Shown piece after piece: positions 19,827 to 33,871 of a DNA stretch of 64,000 nt. Numbering within the stretch: position 1 is the stretch's first letter; the number at the start of each line of letters is the position of its first letter. The notes below the pieces were generated by a model that had not been told where the DNA came from, searched no databases, and saw only the letters and a list, made by a program, of their open reading frames with translations. The stretch is from Anisodus tanguticus (Eukaryota; Streptophyta; Magnoliopsida; Solanales; Solanaceae), in NCBI GenBank assembly GCA_034509755.1, contig CM067545.1, positions 46,431,062 through 46,495,061 of the forward strand. The letters run 5' to 3'. A program made the position numbers and the translations under genes.

Positions 19827-22816
19827 GTCACGACCCAAGCTATATCCTAACTGTCATGGCACTCGATCTGAACCAAGTATTTACTACCCAAAACAAGACA
19901 CACGGAAGTAAATAATCAATTAGTCTAACATACTGAATTAACATGGACATAGGATAAGTGTAATATAAAGCTGATAAGGGGTGATTTTATCACTTATTCT
20001 AGGCCCTTTGGTTTGGTTTTTGTATCCCTTATTGATAATATGAGGCTAAATATGTTGTATGTTGCTATTATTTCACGTGCACTGAGTTATAAAGAGAATT
20101 GGGATCAAACCAATTGAAAACGAGGCAAAAAGAAGCTAACACGAAGAACTGGAAAACTGGCAAAAAAAATACCCTTCGCTATCGCGGAGTGGGACCACAT
20201 GATCGTAAAAGTCATCACAGTCAACCACTCTACGTGATCACAAAGTGAGAACCATGACTGCGAGCCAACTGAACATCACCTTACGCAATCGCGAAGAGGG
20301 ATTCTGGGCGACTTCTGGGTTGTTTTAGAATTTCACGTTCGGTTATCCCAAATCACATAAAACATGACCCATCTCATTTTGGAAGATATCTTTAATAGAA
20401 TCCAAGACTTTTGGGAGCTAGAGTTGTTACACCACACTTGTGGATTGAAGCTTTGAAGATTCAAATGAGAAATTTCTCAAACTTTTACTCATTTCTTCTA
20501 TTCCTTGCTTTGTATTGCATACCTAAGTGTATAGTATTTCTTTCTATGACTTGAATCTTATTTATGAGAATATTCATGATTAAAGTTTGGATTAAAACTC
20601 TAATGTTGCTTATGTATTGAATGATTTTATTTTTAATAAAGTGAGTTTATTATTTCTTTCCTTGTGTGGGCATACAAGGAGAGATAGGATTAGAAATAAT
20701 GATATCCGGGATAAAGTGGGAGTGGCCTCGATGGAGGATAAGATGCGGGAAGCGAGGTTGAGATGGTTCGGGCATGTGCAGAGGAGAGACACGGATGTCC
20801 CAGTGCGGATGTGTGAGAGGTTGTCTATAGATGGGTTCAGGAAGGGTAGAGGTAGGCCGAAGAAGTATTGGGGAGAGGTGATTGGATGGGATATGGCGCT
20901 GGTGCAACTTACTGAGGACATGACCTTCGATAGGGGGTTGTGGAGGATAAGAATTAGGGTAGTAGGTAGTCGAGCGTAGTCCTATTTACGCTTATAAAAT
21001 GATAGATGTAGTGTTATTATTGTACGCCCGATTAGCTTATCACACTTATAAACGCAATATTTCTTTATAGTCCCCCGTAGTTTGATTTTGCTTTATATAT
21101 GTTCTTTGGTGTATTTTGTTTATCATATTTAGTTGTGTTAGCTACTGCTTCCTGTTGTTAGAACGTGTTATCATGGCGTATTCAATTTTGTTATCTGCAT
21201 GTTCCTATTGTCCATACTATTTTAATTCCCTGTTTGAGTCTGGTCATTTCTCTTACTTTGCTTGTGATTATGTTTTGTCTTGAGCCGAGGGTCTCCCGGA
21301 AATAACCGCTATACCTACCAAGGTGGAGGTAAGGTTTGCGTACACTCTACCCTTTTCAGACCCCACGTTGTGGGATTTCACTGGGTATGTTGTTGTTGTA
21401 ATTATTTTTTTCTTTAATGTTTCTTATGGAATTATCTAACCATAGATGACCCATTTACTTCGATTTGAGCTCGGCAGAGAAAAATTGAAGTTGAGAAAGA
21501 TTAATTAACAAGAATATGGGATGTTAACCCTCATGTAATAACTAGAGCTAGGAATAGAAAAGTTAACCTCAGATTTAATTGGTTGTGCTTAATATCACAC
21601 TTTAAGGCTTGGAAAAGTTCATAGTGAAATTCATTGATTTGGTTTGGAAGACTTTCAATGAGATTTTAGAAATCATAATCAATTAACATAAACTCACTCT
21701 TAGATGTAAAATTGTGAAATACATTGGATCATTACTTAAGAGTAATTTTCCTTGTATTCATGCTTGTTATCATTGATCATTTTACTTGCTTTCAAGGTTA
21801 TTTTATATTTCCGTGTTAGTTATAATCTTGTAAAAATCAAAATATTATCAAGTGTTTGGCTTAGCGTAGTAAGTGATAATTTCTTGCTTGTTTGATCTCC
21901 TAGTATATTGTTTCCTGTGGGATTCGATTCTGACTCATAATTGATTAAATTATATTGCATATGACCATATATACTTTCTCACTTGAGGAGTGGATTTGGA
22001 CGTTATCAAATCCAAAAAGGCAAAATCATCAGATCCAAAACTAACTCCCCAAGATCAGGTGTTGCATCCTCGTGAGCAAACTAGAAAAAAAGCACAAGAG
22101 TCTCACTACTACAAAGTTTGACAACATAACAAATATGATATATATAAATGAAAAGGGATGGTGTGTCTGTGCGCGCCGTTTTTTAACCCGGCGTACGCAC
22201 CCGACCGAATCCCCTGTGCATTTAAAATTAAAAAGCTTCTAACACTTGTTTTTGGAGTCGCCACCTAATTTATTGTACGGTGAATTAGGGCACCTAAATT
22301 TTAGCATAAATGCTCCAAAAATAACTCTGATTTATGGTCTGTGAATTTATGAGATTCTAGGTAAGGATTCAGATTATCCTAAAGGGAAGGGGTTAGGCAT
22401 CCTTTAAGATCCACTAACTTGCGGTTATCAGGTCTAACTCAGGTTATTTATTATACTAAAAATGTATGTTTAAAATGTATGAAGTTTAAGGAAAGGATAT
22501 TGCAAATAATTGATTTAAAGATGCATTTTTGCCAAATTGCATGGCTTTGTTTATAAAAATACATATATTTAATTGTTATATCCAGACAGATTATGTATTT
22601 CCTATTCAGACTTGTATTCATATATTTAGAGCTTGTACTCATGACTACCGAATCTATTTAGGATTTTCCTTTGTCAAACTATGTATTTATTATTAAGACT
22701 TGTTAGACTTCTTCCTTATTTCCGCATTTAATTCGCATTATCTTATGTTGTATGTTGGGTTCGCCTACGGGTTAGTGTAGATGCCCTTACGCCACAATGG
22801 TAATTTGGGTCGTGAC
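19827..22816. mobile_element. Gypsy-LTR-like shell with nested LINE, unit 2
   Basis: Same 10-bp inverted ends and same content as in unit 1, with the nested LINE at 20665-21399. Differences from unit 1 are few and mostly at CAG/CTG. No coding frame beyond the LINE remnant was recognised. Confidence 0.5.
20665..21399 (+). mobile_element. 5'-truncated LINE (RTE-like), unit 2
   Basis: Same fragment as in unit 1: coding remnant 20665-20979, then the 3' UTR and GTT tail. It reads KKYWGEV where unit 1 has KKYLGEV; the Trp is the usual residue, so unit 1 carries the change. The upstream in-frame ATG is part of the flank and is not the LINE start. Confidence 0.8.
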
Positions 22817-24265
22817 ACAAATCTTCCCAGTAGCCCATGAGTATGCATTAATCACCAAAAAGAGGAACATACAAAGAGGTTGATATGCACGTCCTTGGAT
22901 TTCTAAGACATCTAACGGACTGGTCGATAGTTGACAGTCTCGTTGAATCCACCAATGGATATGAATCATAGAACTGATTGGAATCATGGTGCACCCATAG
23001 AGAAGGAGTGATATGCTCAGGTCACGTGTAGTTCAATGAATTGTACACACTACAACCGACACGGTATCGTCCAACAAACGGATCGGTGAACTAAGGTTCA
23101 CTGATGATCTTAATACATGATCAATAGAAGGCGTTAAGTCAGATATGACGATATCTGAATTATTCGCTGATCTACGGATTATAGTATTCTGGATGTCCAG
23201 TGGTTCTAGGAGAACACAGTGATGCAAACTGGACATCAGATCTGAAGAACACCAAAGTCACAAGTAAATGTGTATGGTGGGTCTTGGAAAATCCTCTAAG
23301 CAAACTTGCATCGACCGATTCATGATGGTATCGGAGTTTATCGCTTTATACAAATCATGAAAGAAGTTGAGTAACTTCACGACTCATTAGAAGACGTCCC
23401 TTATTGGGAGAAACCCATGCCTTCAGCAGTTATACACTGTGGCTAGCCGGTCGGCTTCAGGAAGGACACGGATGACGGCGTCTGGACATATCTGTCAGGA
23501 TCTGTCGGAGACATAAGACATCAGTTGATCATCACGGGTGTCACTTCCTTGTTTACTAACTAAGGGACTACCCAGAGATCAAGTGTTCTGCCTGTCTAGG
23601 GGAATGGGCTTAAAACCCAAAATATACGGACCAATACGGTGGAAACCCAACCTTACGAACCTGGAGATCCCGGTAATTTGGTTCAATGGAAAAACTAAGT
23701 TGTAAAGGTTCGGTTGATCGCTTCGGTGGAAGCATGAGCACTTCGGATAGTGATTTCGAAAAGAAACACCAAATCCAAAGCCGTTCCCGCGATAGACGTT
23801 AAGTGCTATCTGCAGTATGGGTAAAGGTTAAGTTTTCAAAACCTGTAATGATCCTCAACAGTTGAGGTTAGGTCTTTGGGAAACTTTTAATGGTTCCTAA
23901 CACTTGTGAAGTGGGGTATAGCAGGATACCTTGTAGGAGACCACCTATTTAAGTGCGAGGATGGGCCGCCTCAAAATGAACGCACTTAAGAATCCAAGAC
24001 GTTGTCCATGGCCAAAACGGACAAAACATTACGAAGAAGAGAGTAAGGGAATTTATTGTGTTGGTACCATTGACTTGGCTTACACTAAACACTGACGGTT
24101 CAAGACATCACGTTCATCGCGCGATAAGTAAGTCCGATGGTATTTAACTATGGAAGGTTCAAAGCTGAAGCTACCTCTCCTTATACAACATCGGTCCGCA
24201 TTGAAATATTGCTGGAAATGAAAAGACACCATGTGAGTGCGCCAAAATCTCTTTCAAGAGGGGAT

Positions 24266-25517
24266 TGTTGGAAATTTGCCTTTGGCGGGAGTTGCGACCG
24301 ACCAACTTTAACGGCTTAAACACTAGTGTAACGTATGTTGGAGAATCCGGTTCTTCACACATGCATGATCTACTAAGTACGTAGATAACCGTAGGGCCAA
24401 GAATCGTCAAATTTCATTGAGAAATGAAAGAGATATTGGTTCACGAAGTAAGGTGTTTGAAGCATGAAAAGTGTGGTATTGTGTGTAATTCTCCCTCATC
24501 GGTAGATGAAGAAAGAATTGTTGTGTATATAAGATTCGAAATTGGTTTGGGGTTTGGGACCCCAAGGGGTATCCCATGTGTTTAAAGGAGGGAGGACCTA
24601 GATGTGCTTCGGTTCGAGGAAAGACCACACGCGCGCCGCCGCCGCCCGCCCGTCCCGTCCCGTCCGTCCGGTTCCGGTTCCGGGTTCTCGGGTTCTCGGG
24701 TCACATGTCGTGGGCTGTGGGCCTTCTGATATTATCTTTTTAGGCCAGAGAACTTTGCCAGAAGTACAGTTTGGTCCCAGAAGTTTCCAGATGTACAGTT
24801 CGGACCAGAATTCTTTCAGATGTACAGTTTGGTCCCCGAAGTTTCAAGATGTACAGTTTGGTCCCTCAAGTTTCCAGAATTTGGACAGTCAAAGCAGTTG
24901 CCAAGCACTCAATTCAGCCATTTATTTTGGCTGAATTACTCCTCCTATGATGGCCAAATCCGTTGGTCTTTCTGCCATTAATGTTGGTGGCTTTACTACC
25001 TCCATAATGACCATTATTTGGGTCATTATGGAGGGCGATAATCACCCCCTCCCTCACCTATTTAAACACCCCCTTACACCATTGTTGAGAGCTAACAAAA
25101 ACGTTCATACAACACATGCACGAAAATACAGAAGCTTTCTCAAGCAGAAAATTCTTCTTCCTACAACTTCCAAGCATTATTTCGTTACTCAATATTCTTT
25201 ACGGTAGCTCTTGAGTTTCCTTTGCTCAAGTGTTCCATTGCTGTTTTATCTTGGGAGACAAATTGTCCAGGACGTATAAAGGATACATACGGGGCAATAT
25301 TGTCTTAAGGACAGAGTGCCACACTCGACTCAGCAAAAACAGTTTCCATTTTTCCGTCTTCTACAAAACTGGAATTTCCAGTTTTTCTTGTGTAACAATT
25401 GTAATTTCAGATTCCATGTTGAATTATTGAATCTCTGTTTATCCTTTTGAATACTTGTAATAGTTATATACTTCCCGTACTGCTTTATAAAGTACCATAG
25501 AGCAAAAACTCCCAACA
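24266..25517 (+). repeat. LTR of the SIRE-like element, unit 2 (about 1252 bp)
   Basis: Same ends and purine tract as the unit 1 LTR. The TATA-like CTATTTAAAC is at 25058-25067. The last 180 bp recur at about 26400-26575. Confidence 0.65.
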
Positions 25518-26232
25518 ACTTAAGACAATATTTGTATAGTATTACTATTAGTGTTCGAAAGATGTCGGTCAAAAGTTGTGTGACAAAATGCTGGGTTTGG
25601 AAATGGTTTTACGGTAGAAGAGAGTGATGATGATGAATGTGTTCATGGTGTCACCGCTACCAAGGCCCGGTGGAAACAAGTGCTCTCGAGAGCACTGGGG
25701 ATGTCAACCGGGACAAGAGGAGAAGATCGAAGATGTTATTCTATCTTGCGGCGAAAGGCCTATATCTCGTCCCGGACAAAAAGATCCGAATAATGGTAAA
25801 GAAGGAACTGGACACTCAGTTTGATGAAGTGACTGAAGTGAGCCAGAATCCGAAATTGGGATAAGTAGTTTTTCTTACTTGTCAAGAATAAAGATTAAAT
25901 TATGTCTGATTAAAAATGGATTAAAGTAAGGAGGAATATGAAAATAATTTATATTCCTTACGCTTTAAAATCAGAAGTTTAATCTTATCTTCTTTTCCGT
26001 TTAAAGATTGGATTGTAAACGACTTTAAAAGATCCGTTCTTTTAAGTGTAATTGTTAAAGTGTGTAAAGTATGTTCGCACATACGATGGAGAGAGATCCA
26101 CTAACTGTGTGAAAACTGTTACCACTTTTAAGTAAGCGCCAAGAATTATCTGGGCACCAATCTTAACGGAAGGAGTTTAAAAGCTAAAGACGTTGAACCT
26201 GTCATACTTGCCAGAAGATTCTTCATAGGATT

Positions 26233-26368
26233 ATATTGGACACTCAGTCATAAAAAGCCTCCGGGCGACTGGAGTGGGCCAAAATTCCTTTGATATGATG
26301 ATATTGGACACTCAGTCATACAAAGCCTCCGGGCGACTGGAGTGGTGCCAGAATTCATTTCATAGGAA
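26233..26368 (+). repeat. Two 68-bp direct repeats, unit 2
   Basis: Same pair, starting at 26233 and 26301. Confidence 0.8.
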
Positions 26369-28877
26369 AAGTAATGGACACCTAGTAAGATGGGCCAGAG
26401 TTTCCATTTTTCCGTCTTCTACAAAACTGGAATTTCCAGTTTTTCTTGTGTAACAATTGTAATTTCAGATTCCAGGTTGAATTATTGAATCTCTGTTTAT
26501 CCTTTTGAATACTTGTAATAGTTATATACTTCCCGTACTGCTCTATAAAGTACCATAGAGCCAAAACTCCCAACAAAAAGTACTAACGAAACCGAGGAAA
26601 ATAATAATAAAAGAAAAGGAGAGAGAGAATGTAGCTGGTAATTTGTTTCCAAGAAAAAAAATGAATCGGTGTTGAGCATGGTGCATGGATTAAAATCTAC
26701 AACTAAATAAGAAATCATTTTTTTAGTGATTTACTTAATTGTATCAACCTTTATTGTTTTACTTTCTCAAAATTAATGAAGTGAAACATGTGAATTTGTT
26801 AAGACGATCAGTATCAACTGAAAGACGGAGAAAATAAGATGAAGATGTAGTCATGTATAAAAAACCGAATAGATCGGATACATCATAAGAAAAAAATCAC
26901 ATCCAAGATAAATTCGAAATCAAATCTCAAATTATTAAGAACATTTTTCACAACTAAAAAATTAGAATTTAGTGACAGACAAATTATGTAGCTAAATAGT
27001 AAAAATCGTAGATACTGTTAAGAGTCACACATCGGATATGAAATGAGAATATGAACTACTTATATGACTTAAAAGGCGGCGACCCATTATCCTTCCACTA
27101 CACGAGCGGGAACTACTCGTTGCTCTATGAAATATGTTCATGATGTTTGGCCTTTGATGGGCTAATATCTGGCCTGCCCTATCCAAGTACGGTGTTGGGC
27201 CACGTTGTCCAAACGAAAATATGGGTTGCTTGGTATTTGATGTGAGACTCTTAACGGATACTCCTATTTAATGACGGATACTTAAAAAAATATGCTAGTT
27301 ACGAGCAATTTAGCAATGAAATTCATAGCTAATTCCATTTTTTTTTTTTGTAGTTTTTATTAAAAACTAAAAAAATGATGTAAAAACATAAGTTGAGATC
27401 ACATATATCTCAAGCTCTTAGATGCACAATGAGTGCTACTATAGACACCATTAACGGAGAAAATCAAAATCACCAAAAAAGAGATATAATATTCTTCATT
27501 ATTTAAAAATTCACTCCTCTAATTTCCCAACTTGTTCAATAGACTCAAGACTTTCACCATTTTGAGAATCCATGACTCAAAGAAATATAAAACAAGAGAA
27601 AAAAAATAATTTATATATGAACGAAGTCAGTTATATTCTCAATGGGAAAACCTAGAAAATTCACTCTATTTTTGGCTTTACAGAGTCTTTAAAATGCTTT
27701 AAGAGTCCCAATCTTGAGTTTTTTGGATGATTGTTTAAATAAACTGAGATTTACGTAACCTAAAGCAATGACTGCGCACTAAGAGGGTAGGAGCCGAAAC
27801 AAACCCAAAAACGGAAAAATAACCAAAAGATAGTAAACAAGAGGGGGAAACAAAGAGGGAAAGAGAAAATCATCAAAACATCGGCATAAAGGAAAATATG
27901 TCTTTTAATTTTATAATTAAAGTACTAATTTTGTAAACTAAAGATGATGTGATTAATCTGGTGCACACACTTTTTGGTGTTGCGGTTTTTGAGCTATGAT
28001 GAGACTTTTATAATATTTCTGCTGAAAAATTTCTCACCGTTTCAATAAAATCTAACTACTAGAATTTGTTAAAGATTTGACGGAGATTAAAAGACTCATT
28101 TTTGTCAAATTTAACGGACCAAAATTGCTCATGAATATATTTAAGGGACCGTTTTTAATTTACCTAAGAGAAGTCTCCCACGGATAAAGTTTTAGCAATA
28201 TATTTGTTAGGACACTAATAATTATGCCTTATTCATGTCCAATCATTGGAAGGAGGACCAAAGAATTGTTGTGTTCAATTGGTGGAAACATCGAATTGGT
28301 TAATTACTTTCATTTCGATGCTTGGCTTGTGGTTTTCTTTTCTTATTGTATTTAAAATTATGAGCTGGAGTTTTAGTTGTTGAATTTTTTTATCAAATGT
28401 CACATGATAATCAATCCTCCTCATATATAAAAAATTTGGGTTCGAACGAATCTACAGCGGAAGACATAGATCGGCCTCGGCCAATGATTTTATTTCCTAC
28501 TATTGTTCGTTAGATATTGTCGAATTTGTTAGTTAAATTTACAAGTACTCTTAGCGTTTGCCCGAAAAGAAAATTCGACCATGACGATTTTGCGCAAATT
28601 ATAATATTTTACCTGATTTTTTAAGGTGCATGAGAATCTAGTAAACGAAATTAGATTCTTTTTTTTTTGTTTATTTAACTTTTGATACCTTAATATAGCT
28701 ACAAACTGATATCATGAGAAACACAATAGCAATTAAATCTGAAATGAACATTGCAGTACAACTAGAATTTTCAGAGAGACCACAACTATTTTGTTTTAAC
28801 AATACCCAAATTTTCTTTGGCTACTGAAGCAATAAGCTTGTAATATGCAATCTCACTGAAAATTTCTCGGGCCAGCT

Positions 28878-29363
28878 CTACTTATCATTAAATGCTGTCT
28901 TCGTAAAATTGACATAACATGACAATTTTTCATACTGCAATAAAAAAGGTCAAATAAGGTCAGTAATAAATTCACTAAAGCATTTCATGAATGAATATTT
29001 GATGTCCGCTTGGGCAGCTCAATTGGTTATTAAGGGAGATATTTGGAAAATGAATGAATATTTGATGAGATGAAAATTAACCTCTGTTTTCAATTGTTCC
29101 ATCTCCTCACACAACTTTTCAAAAAGTTTCTTTTGTTCTTCAGTAGATGAAGAGCAAGTCGGATTCTTTATACTTTCACTCAACAACGTTATTTCCGAGA
29201 GGAGCTTTTCCTTTTTGAACTTAAGTTCATCGTATGTTTTCTTGATCTCGCTAAGAATTAAAAGCACCAGAAAAACATCATGACTACTGTAAAATAAATA
29301 GAATAACTGAAAAGGAAATCGGAAAGAAACTCACTTGAGAAGTTCTTGATTCGGAGAAGCCAT
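28878..29363 (-). CDS. Small three-exon coiled-coil gene, unit 2
   Basis: Exons 29335-29363, 29082-29250 and 28878-28934 on the minus strand, with the same splice sites and the same protein as unit 1. The only nearby difference is in intron 2 (GGCAGCTC here, GCAAGCTTTC in unit 1), at a CAG triplet. The intact GCAGCTC form is shared with unit 4, so it is probably the true sequence. The gene lies about 520 bp from the Copia LTR upstream of it, which belongs to an independent element. Confidence 0.6.
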
Positions 29364-30105
29364 TGATTATAAGAAACTTCGAGCAAATTAAGAAGATAGA
29401 AGCTTGATTTATTTATGTCACTTGCTTCTCACAAAGGAAAAACTCTTTAAATAGATTGCTTTCATAATGTTCTTACCAAACATAATATTTGAAATTCATA
29501 TTATTGTAATAGGATGTTAATGAGTTTTGAGATTACATATGTTAGAAAATGGTAAGAAATTTATTTTGTTGCTCAATTTCATGACGTGTACTGAATTTGA
29601 ATCTATCCTAAGAAAGCAAGACACTTGATCTTGACTAAAAGGTAATTAGATTTTTCAAATGTTAAATTACAAGTTTGAATTTAATAGCTTCTTTTCTAAA
29701 TGAGGGTAACTAGATATTATGAGTGTCATTATGAGTTCTTTGTAAATCCAAGTAGTGAGGCTAAAAAGATGGGTTAACCAAATCATCAACCAAAGAATTT
29801 AATCATGTAATTAGTTAGGAATTTTTATACATATAATTACTCCAAACTAACTTTCTCTATCGTATTTTGTAAAGAGGAGTTATTACTAAAATAAATAATT
29901 TCTTGATTATTTTCATTGATAATGAAAGGTATATATATACAAATATACAATTCCTAAATATGGACAATATAGGAAAATAATTCTACATTTTCCTATTCTA
30001 ATTCTAATACATTTCCCTAGTACAAGACTAATACCATAATTAACTTATACATGAATTACATTTTGTTAAGTCCAAATCAGACCATGATACATACGGTCCT
30101 TTACA

Positions 30106-31975
30106 CCCTGCGATCTAGCGGGCGGTTGACGTATCTTTGAGATTGTCCCTAAAATCTTCAAATAGAACCAAGGGAAGACCCTTAGTAAATATGTCGACAA
30201 TACGGTATCGCGAAAGGACATGGTGGACGCGTACTTGTCCACGAGCTACCTTTTCTTGAACAAAGTGTATGTCCATCTCGATATGTTTAGTGCGCTGATG
30301 TCGGACCAGATTTTTAGAAAGATAGACTGCACTCACATTATCACAGTAGACCAATGTAGCTTTCTGAATAGGATAATGTAGCTCTAGTAAAAGATTACGT
30401 AGCCAACATGACTCAGACACCATGTTGGCTACCCTCGATACTCGCCTCCGCACTGGATCGTGATATAGTATCCTGGTATTTTGTAGACCATGAGACCAAG
30501 TTATCTCCAAGAAATATACAATATCCAGATGTAGAGCGTCTAGCGTCCGGATAGCCACCCCAATCAGCACGGTATACGAGACAAGTGTAGAGGATGATGA
30601 TTTATATAGATGCAAACCATAGTCAAGTGTACCTTGGATGTATCAGATTATGCGTTTGAGCGCATTCACGTGCTCAACCCGAGGATCATGCATAAACAAA
30701 CACATTTATTGTATGGCATACGTAATATCCGGTCGCTTGAAAGTAAGATACTGAAGAGCTCCAACAAGACTGCGATAGTGAGTGGGATCCTCGTAAGGGG
30801 AACCAGCCGCAGCACCCAGCTTTGATTTGGTATCAACTAGAGTGGAAATAGACTTACACGAGGACATACCAGCTCACTTAATTATCTCAGCGGCATACTT
30901 CTGTTGGGATAAGAACAACCCACATACATGACAAGTGACAGCAATCCCCAAGAAGTAACTCAAGGGACCAAAGTCTTTCATAGCAAACTCAGAATTGAGT
31001 AGTGTCATGATAGACCGGCGTAAATCTTCAGAAGAAGCTGTCAAGATAATATCATTCACATACTATAAAATATATGCCAAGGAAGTACCACAATGATAGA
31101 TGAACAGAGAATTATCAAATCGGCTGTGAGAAAACCCAATAGTAGATACATAGTCTGCAAATCACTTATACTAGGCCCGTGGGGCTGCTAAGCCCATACA
31201 AGGACTTCTTCAATAAACGAGACATGATTAGAATATGTGGGGTCTCAAAAACCCAAGGGTTGATGCATGTAAAGCTGTCTCCTTAAGATGCTTATGCAAA
31301 CCCTTTGGTAGGAAGTATGTTAAGGAGATAAGTAGCCGTTTGTAGAGCATGATGCCAAAAGGAAGGGGGTACGGAAGCATGGAGCAATAAAGTTCAGACA
31401 ATATTATTAATGATACGAATTTTTCGTTCGGCTTTCCCATTTTGTGAGGACGTATGAGGACAAGAGAAAAAAAAACTATGCCATTAGCATCACAAAATTC
31501 CCGAAACAACCCATTATCATATTCTTTGTCATTATCACATTGAATATTTTTTATTTTCCGTTCGAATTGGGTGCGGATGAATGTGGAAAAAAATATGAGA
31601 TTTCTTTGCTAATGGAAAGGTCAATAAAAAAATAGAATAATCATACAAAAATAGAATATAATAACGATAGCCCACAAAACTTAGAACGGGAGAAGTCCAT
31701 AAATCTCTATGAATAATGTCAAAAGGCATCGAAGTACGAGAAGTAGAGGCTACAAATTGTAATCTAACATATTTTCCTAATGGACAGGAGACAAATTGAA
31801 ATACTATGCGTACCCTTACAAGAAATAAATTATTTTTATGCAGGGAAGAAACAATAAACGACGCAGGGTGATCCAAACGTGCATGCCATAAGGAAGGAGC
31901 TAGAGCTGCAAATGTCGATGGCATCGCTTGACTTGAGAAATTGGAGGCGGGCGTGATTGGATAAAGATCTCCCAT
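30106..31975 (-). pseudogene. Copia pol remnant (integrase, RT, RNase H), unit 2
   Basis: Same pieces and same AGAT deletion scar (31286-31289) as in unit 1. The RNase H frame (30615-30115) keeps YCDNVSAVYL and TKHIEMDIHFV. The region GIANMVSES is joined in a shifted frame near 30430, where bases of CTCCGCC are missing. Confidence 0.75.
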
Positions 31976-32209
31976 ACTATTTCATCTCACGAGAGGTATT
32001 CCCGTTTTGAAATCTTTCACAGAAAACCCAAAATGATCAAAATTAACAGAAACTCAATTATCAGTGGTGAATTTTCGGACAGACACCAAATTTTTAATTA
32101 AGTTAGGGGCATGAAAGATATTTTTCAAGACAAGAGACAGATGTGGGGGAGACAAAGTTGTATTACCGTAACCACGAATTGGAATTGTATTGACATTGTA
32201 TTACCGTAA

Positions 32210-33084
32210 CCACGACTGGACCACTGGCTGCTGGTCCAGGCCCACGACTAAGGGGACCGGGGAGACCGAGTGGTTGGGGCCCAGTACCCCGAGGCCCACT
32301 ATCGGCATTGCTACTGTTCCGTCTGCCGCCGTTGTTGCCGCCGCGATTTTTGCCATTATTTTTACGATTTTGACCCTACTTGCCTCTACCGTTGTTGCGG
32401 TTTTGGCCCGAATTGTCAACAAAACCGTGTGAGTTATCGGATGAAGTCATCATCGCCACAAAACTTGCTCTGGTAGCCGCCTTTTTTGCCAAGCCGGCTT
32501 CTTCTAACGTGAGCATTGAACGAGCTTCATAAAAAGGGGAAATCAGATTACTTTGTCGGAGTAGAGTCCCAACGCCATTATAGGCCTGCAACTATTTGGA
32601 GAACAAGATGATTATTGGTAACAAGCGCTCCAACGTTACGGTGTTGGTCCGCCAATTCCTTGAGCCACTTACAATAAGCTGAAACATTCGAGAAATTGTT
32701 TCATGCTGACTTGTGAAAATTCTTGCTCAAGAGTGAAAACTCAGGAATGTTGGTTATCCTGGAATATATCACGCAATCTATTTCAGGTAGCCATAGCCGT
32801 AGTGTCCGGTTCAATGATCGTCTGTAAAAGGTCGGTAGAAATAGTGGAGTAAATCCACCGAAGGATGGTAGCATCAAAAGTGATCCACAACTGAGGATCC
32901 TCTGCGGGTGTAGGGACAGCGGGAGGAATTATGTGATGGAGCACTTGATGTGAGATTACGTGAATTTTGAACAATTCTGCCCACGTCGCATATAGGACAT
33001 TTTCCATCTTAAGAACAATAGGGATGTGGTTCTTGATCTTGGAAACAGTAAGGGCAAGATGAATTATGTTCTTTGACGTAGAAT
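32210..33084 (-). pseudogene. Copia gag remnant, unit 2
   Basis: Same UBN2 gag pieces as in unit 1, with the frame 33151-32783 containing LYATWAELFKIH and LLQTIIEPD. The Gly/Pro-rich tail at 32213-32290 is better preserved than in unit 1 (CTG triplets intact). An internal deletion of a few bases near 32700 and loss of the ATG show that it is not functional. Confidence 0.7.
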
Positions 33085-33721
33085 AACGAAAGAACAATAT
33101 GTGAAAGAGGGATTTGGAAGAAAATTTGGGAAGAGAGGAGGTAAGGTGCACGGATTCTGAGAAGGAATATGAAAACCGAGGCAGCGGAAGAGAGGAGAAA
33201 TCGTAGAAGACCTAGACTTCTGATACCATGAAAGAAATAATCTCTTGATTATTTTCATTGATAATGAGAGGTATATATACAAATATACAATTCCTAAATA
33301 TGGACAGTATAGGAAAATAATTCTACTTTTTTCTATTCTAATTTTAATACATTTTTCTAGTATAAGACTAATACCATAATTACAATTATACATGAATTAC
33401 ATTTTGTTGAGTCCAAATCGGACCATGATACACACGGTCCTATACTTACCTTTCTTTTTGGTTGAATGAGAGAAAGATATTATAGATAATTAATATGCAC
33501 CATTACAAAGAAAATGTTGAGTAGTATTTGGTCCAAACTGCAGGTAGCCACAATTAATCTAATAAAAGTTCTTAATTTATCTTCTTTAATTGCATCCATA
33601 GCAATTAAAAGAGGAACGGCTAACACTAGAAGTTCATAGCTTTGTGAATGTAAAAGAAAACATCTAAAATATATGATTTTTTATATATAGAATGTGTTTG
33701 TTTGAATGTTTTTCACTCGAT

Positions 33722-33871
33722 GAACCGGTCATATGTCATACGTATAGGAACAAATATTATTTGGCAGATATGCTTGCAAAATGTGGTTGCTCACTGGATT
33801 TGTGTGGAGATATTACCATTTTTAAATTTCCACCAAATTTTTATGTGATATGTTGGACTATGATCGCTTAG
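33722..33871 (+). pseudogene. RNase H-like (RVT_3) C-terminal remnant, unit 2
   Basis: Identical in frame and length to the unit 1 copy (150 nt to TAG). It lies about 170 bp before the hAT copy C target site. Confidence 0.55.

Larger units (their letters stand above)
22898..26575 (+). mobile_element. SIRE/Maximus-like Copia remnant, unit 2
   Basis: Same structure as unit 1: non-coding internal part, purine tract, LTR 24266-25517, intervening 0.9 kb, then a second LTR end closing at 26575. The differences from unit 1 are mostly at CAG/CTG. Confidence 0.6.
29887..33445 (-). mobile_element. Decayed Copia retrotransposon, unit 2
   Basis: LTRs at 29887-30105 and 33229-33445, with the same primer site next to 33229. 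Domain order and the internal 967-bp deletion are the same as in unit 1. LTR-to-LTR differences within the element exceed the differences between units 1 and 2, so the element is much older than the duplication. Confidence 0.85.
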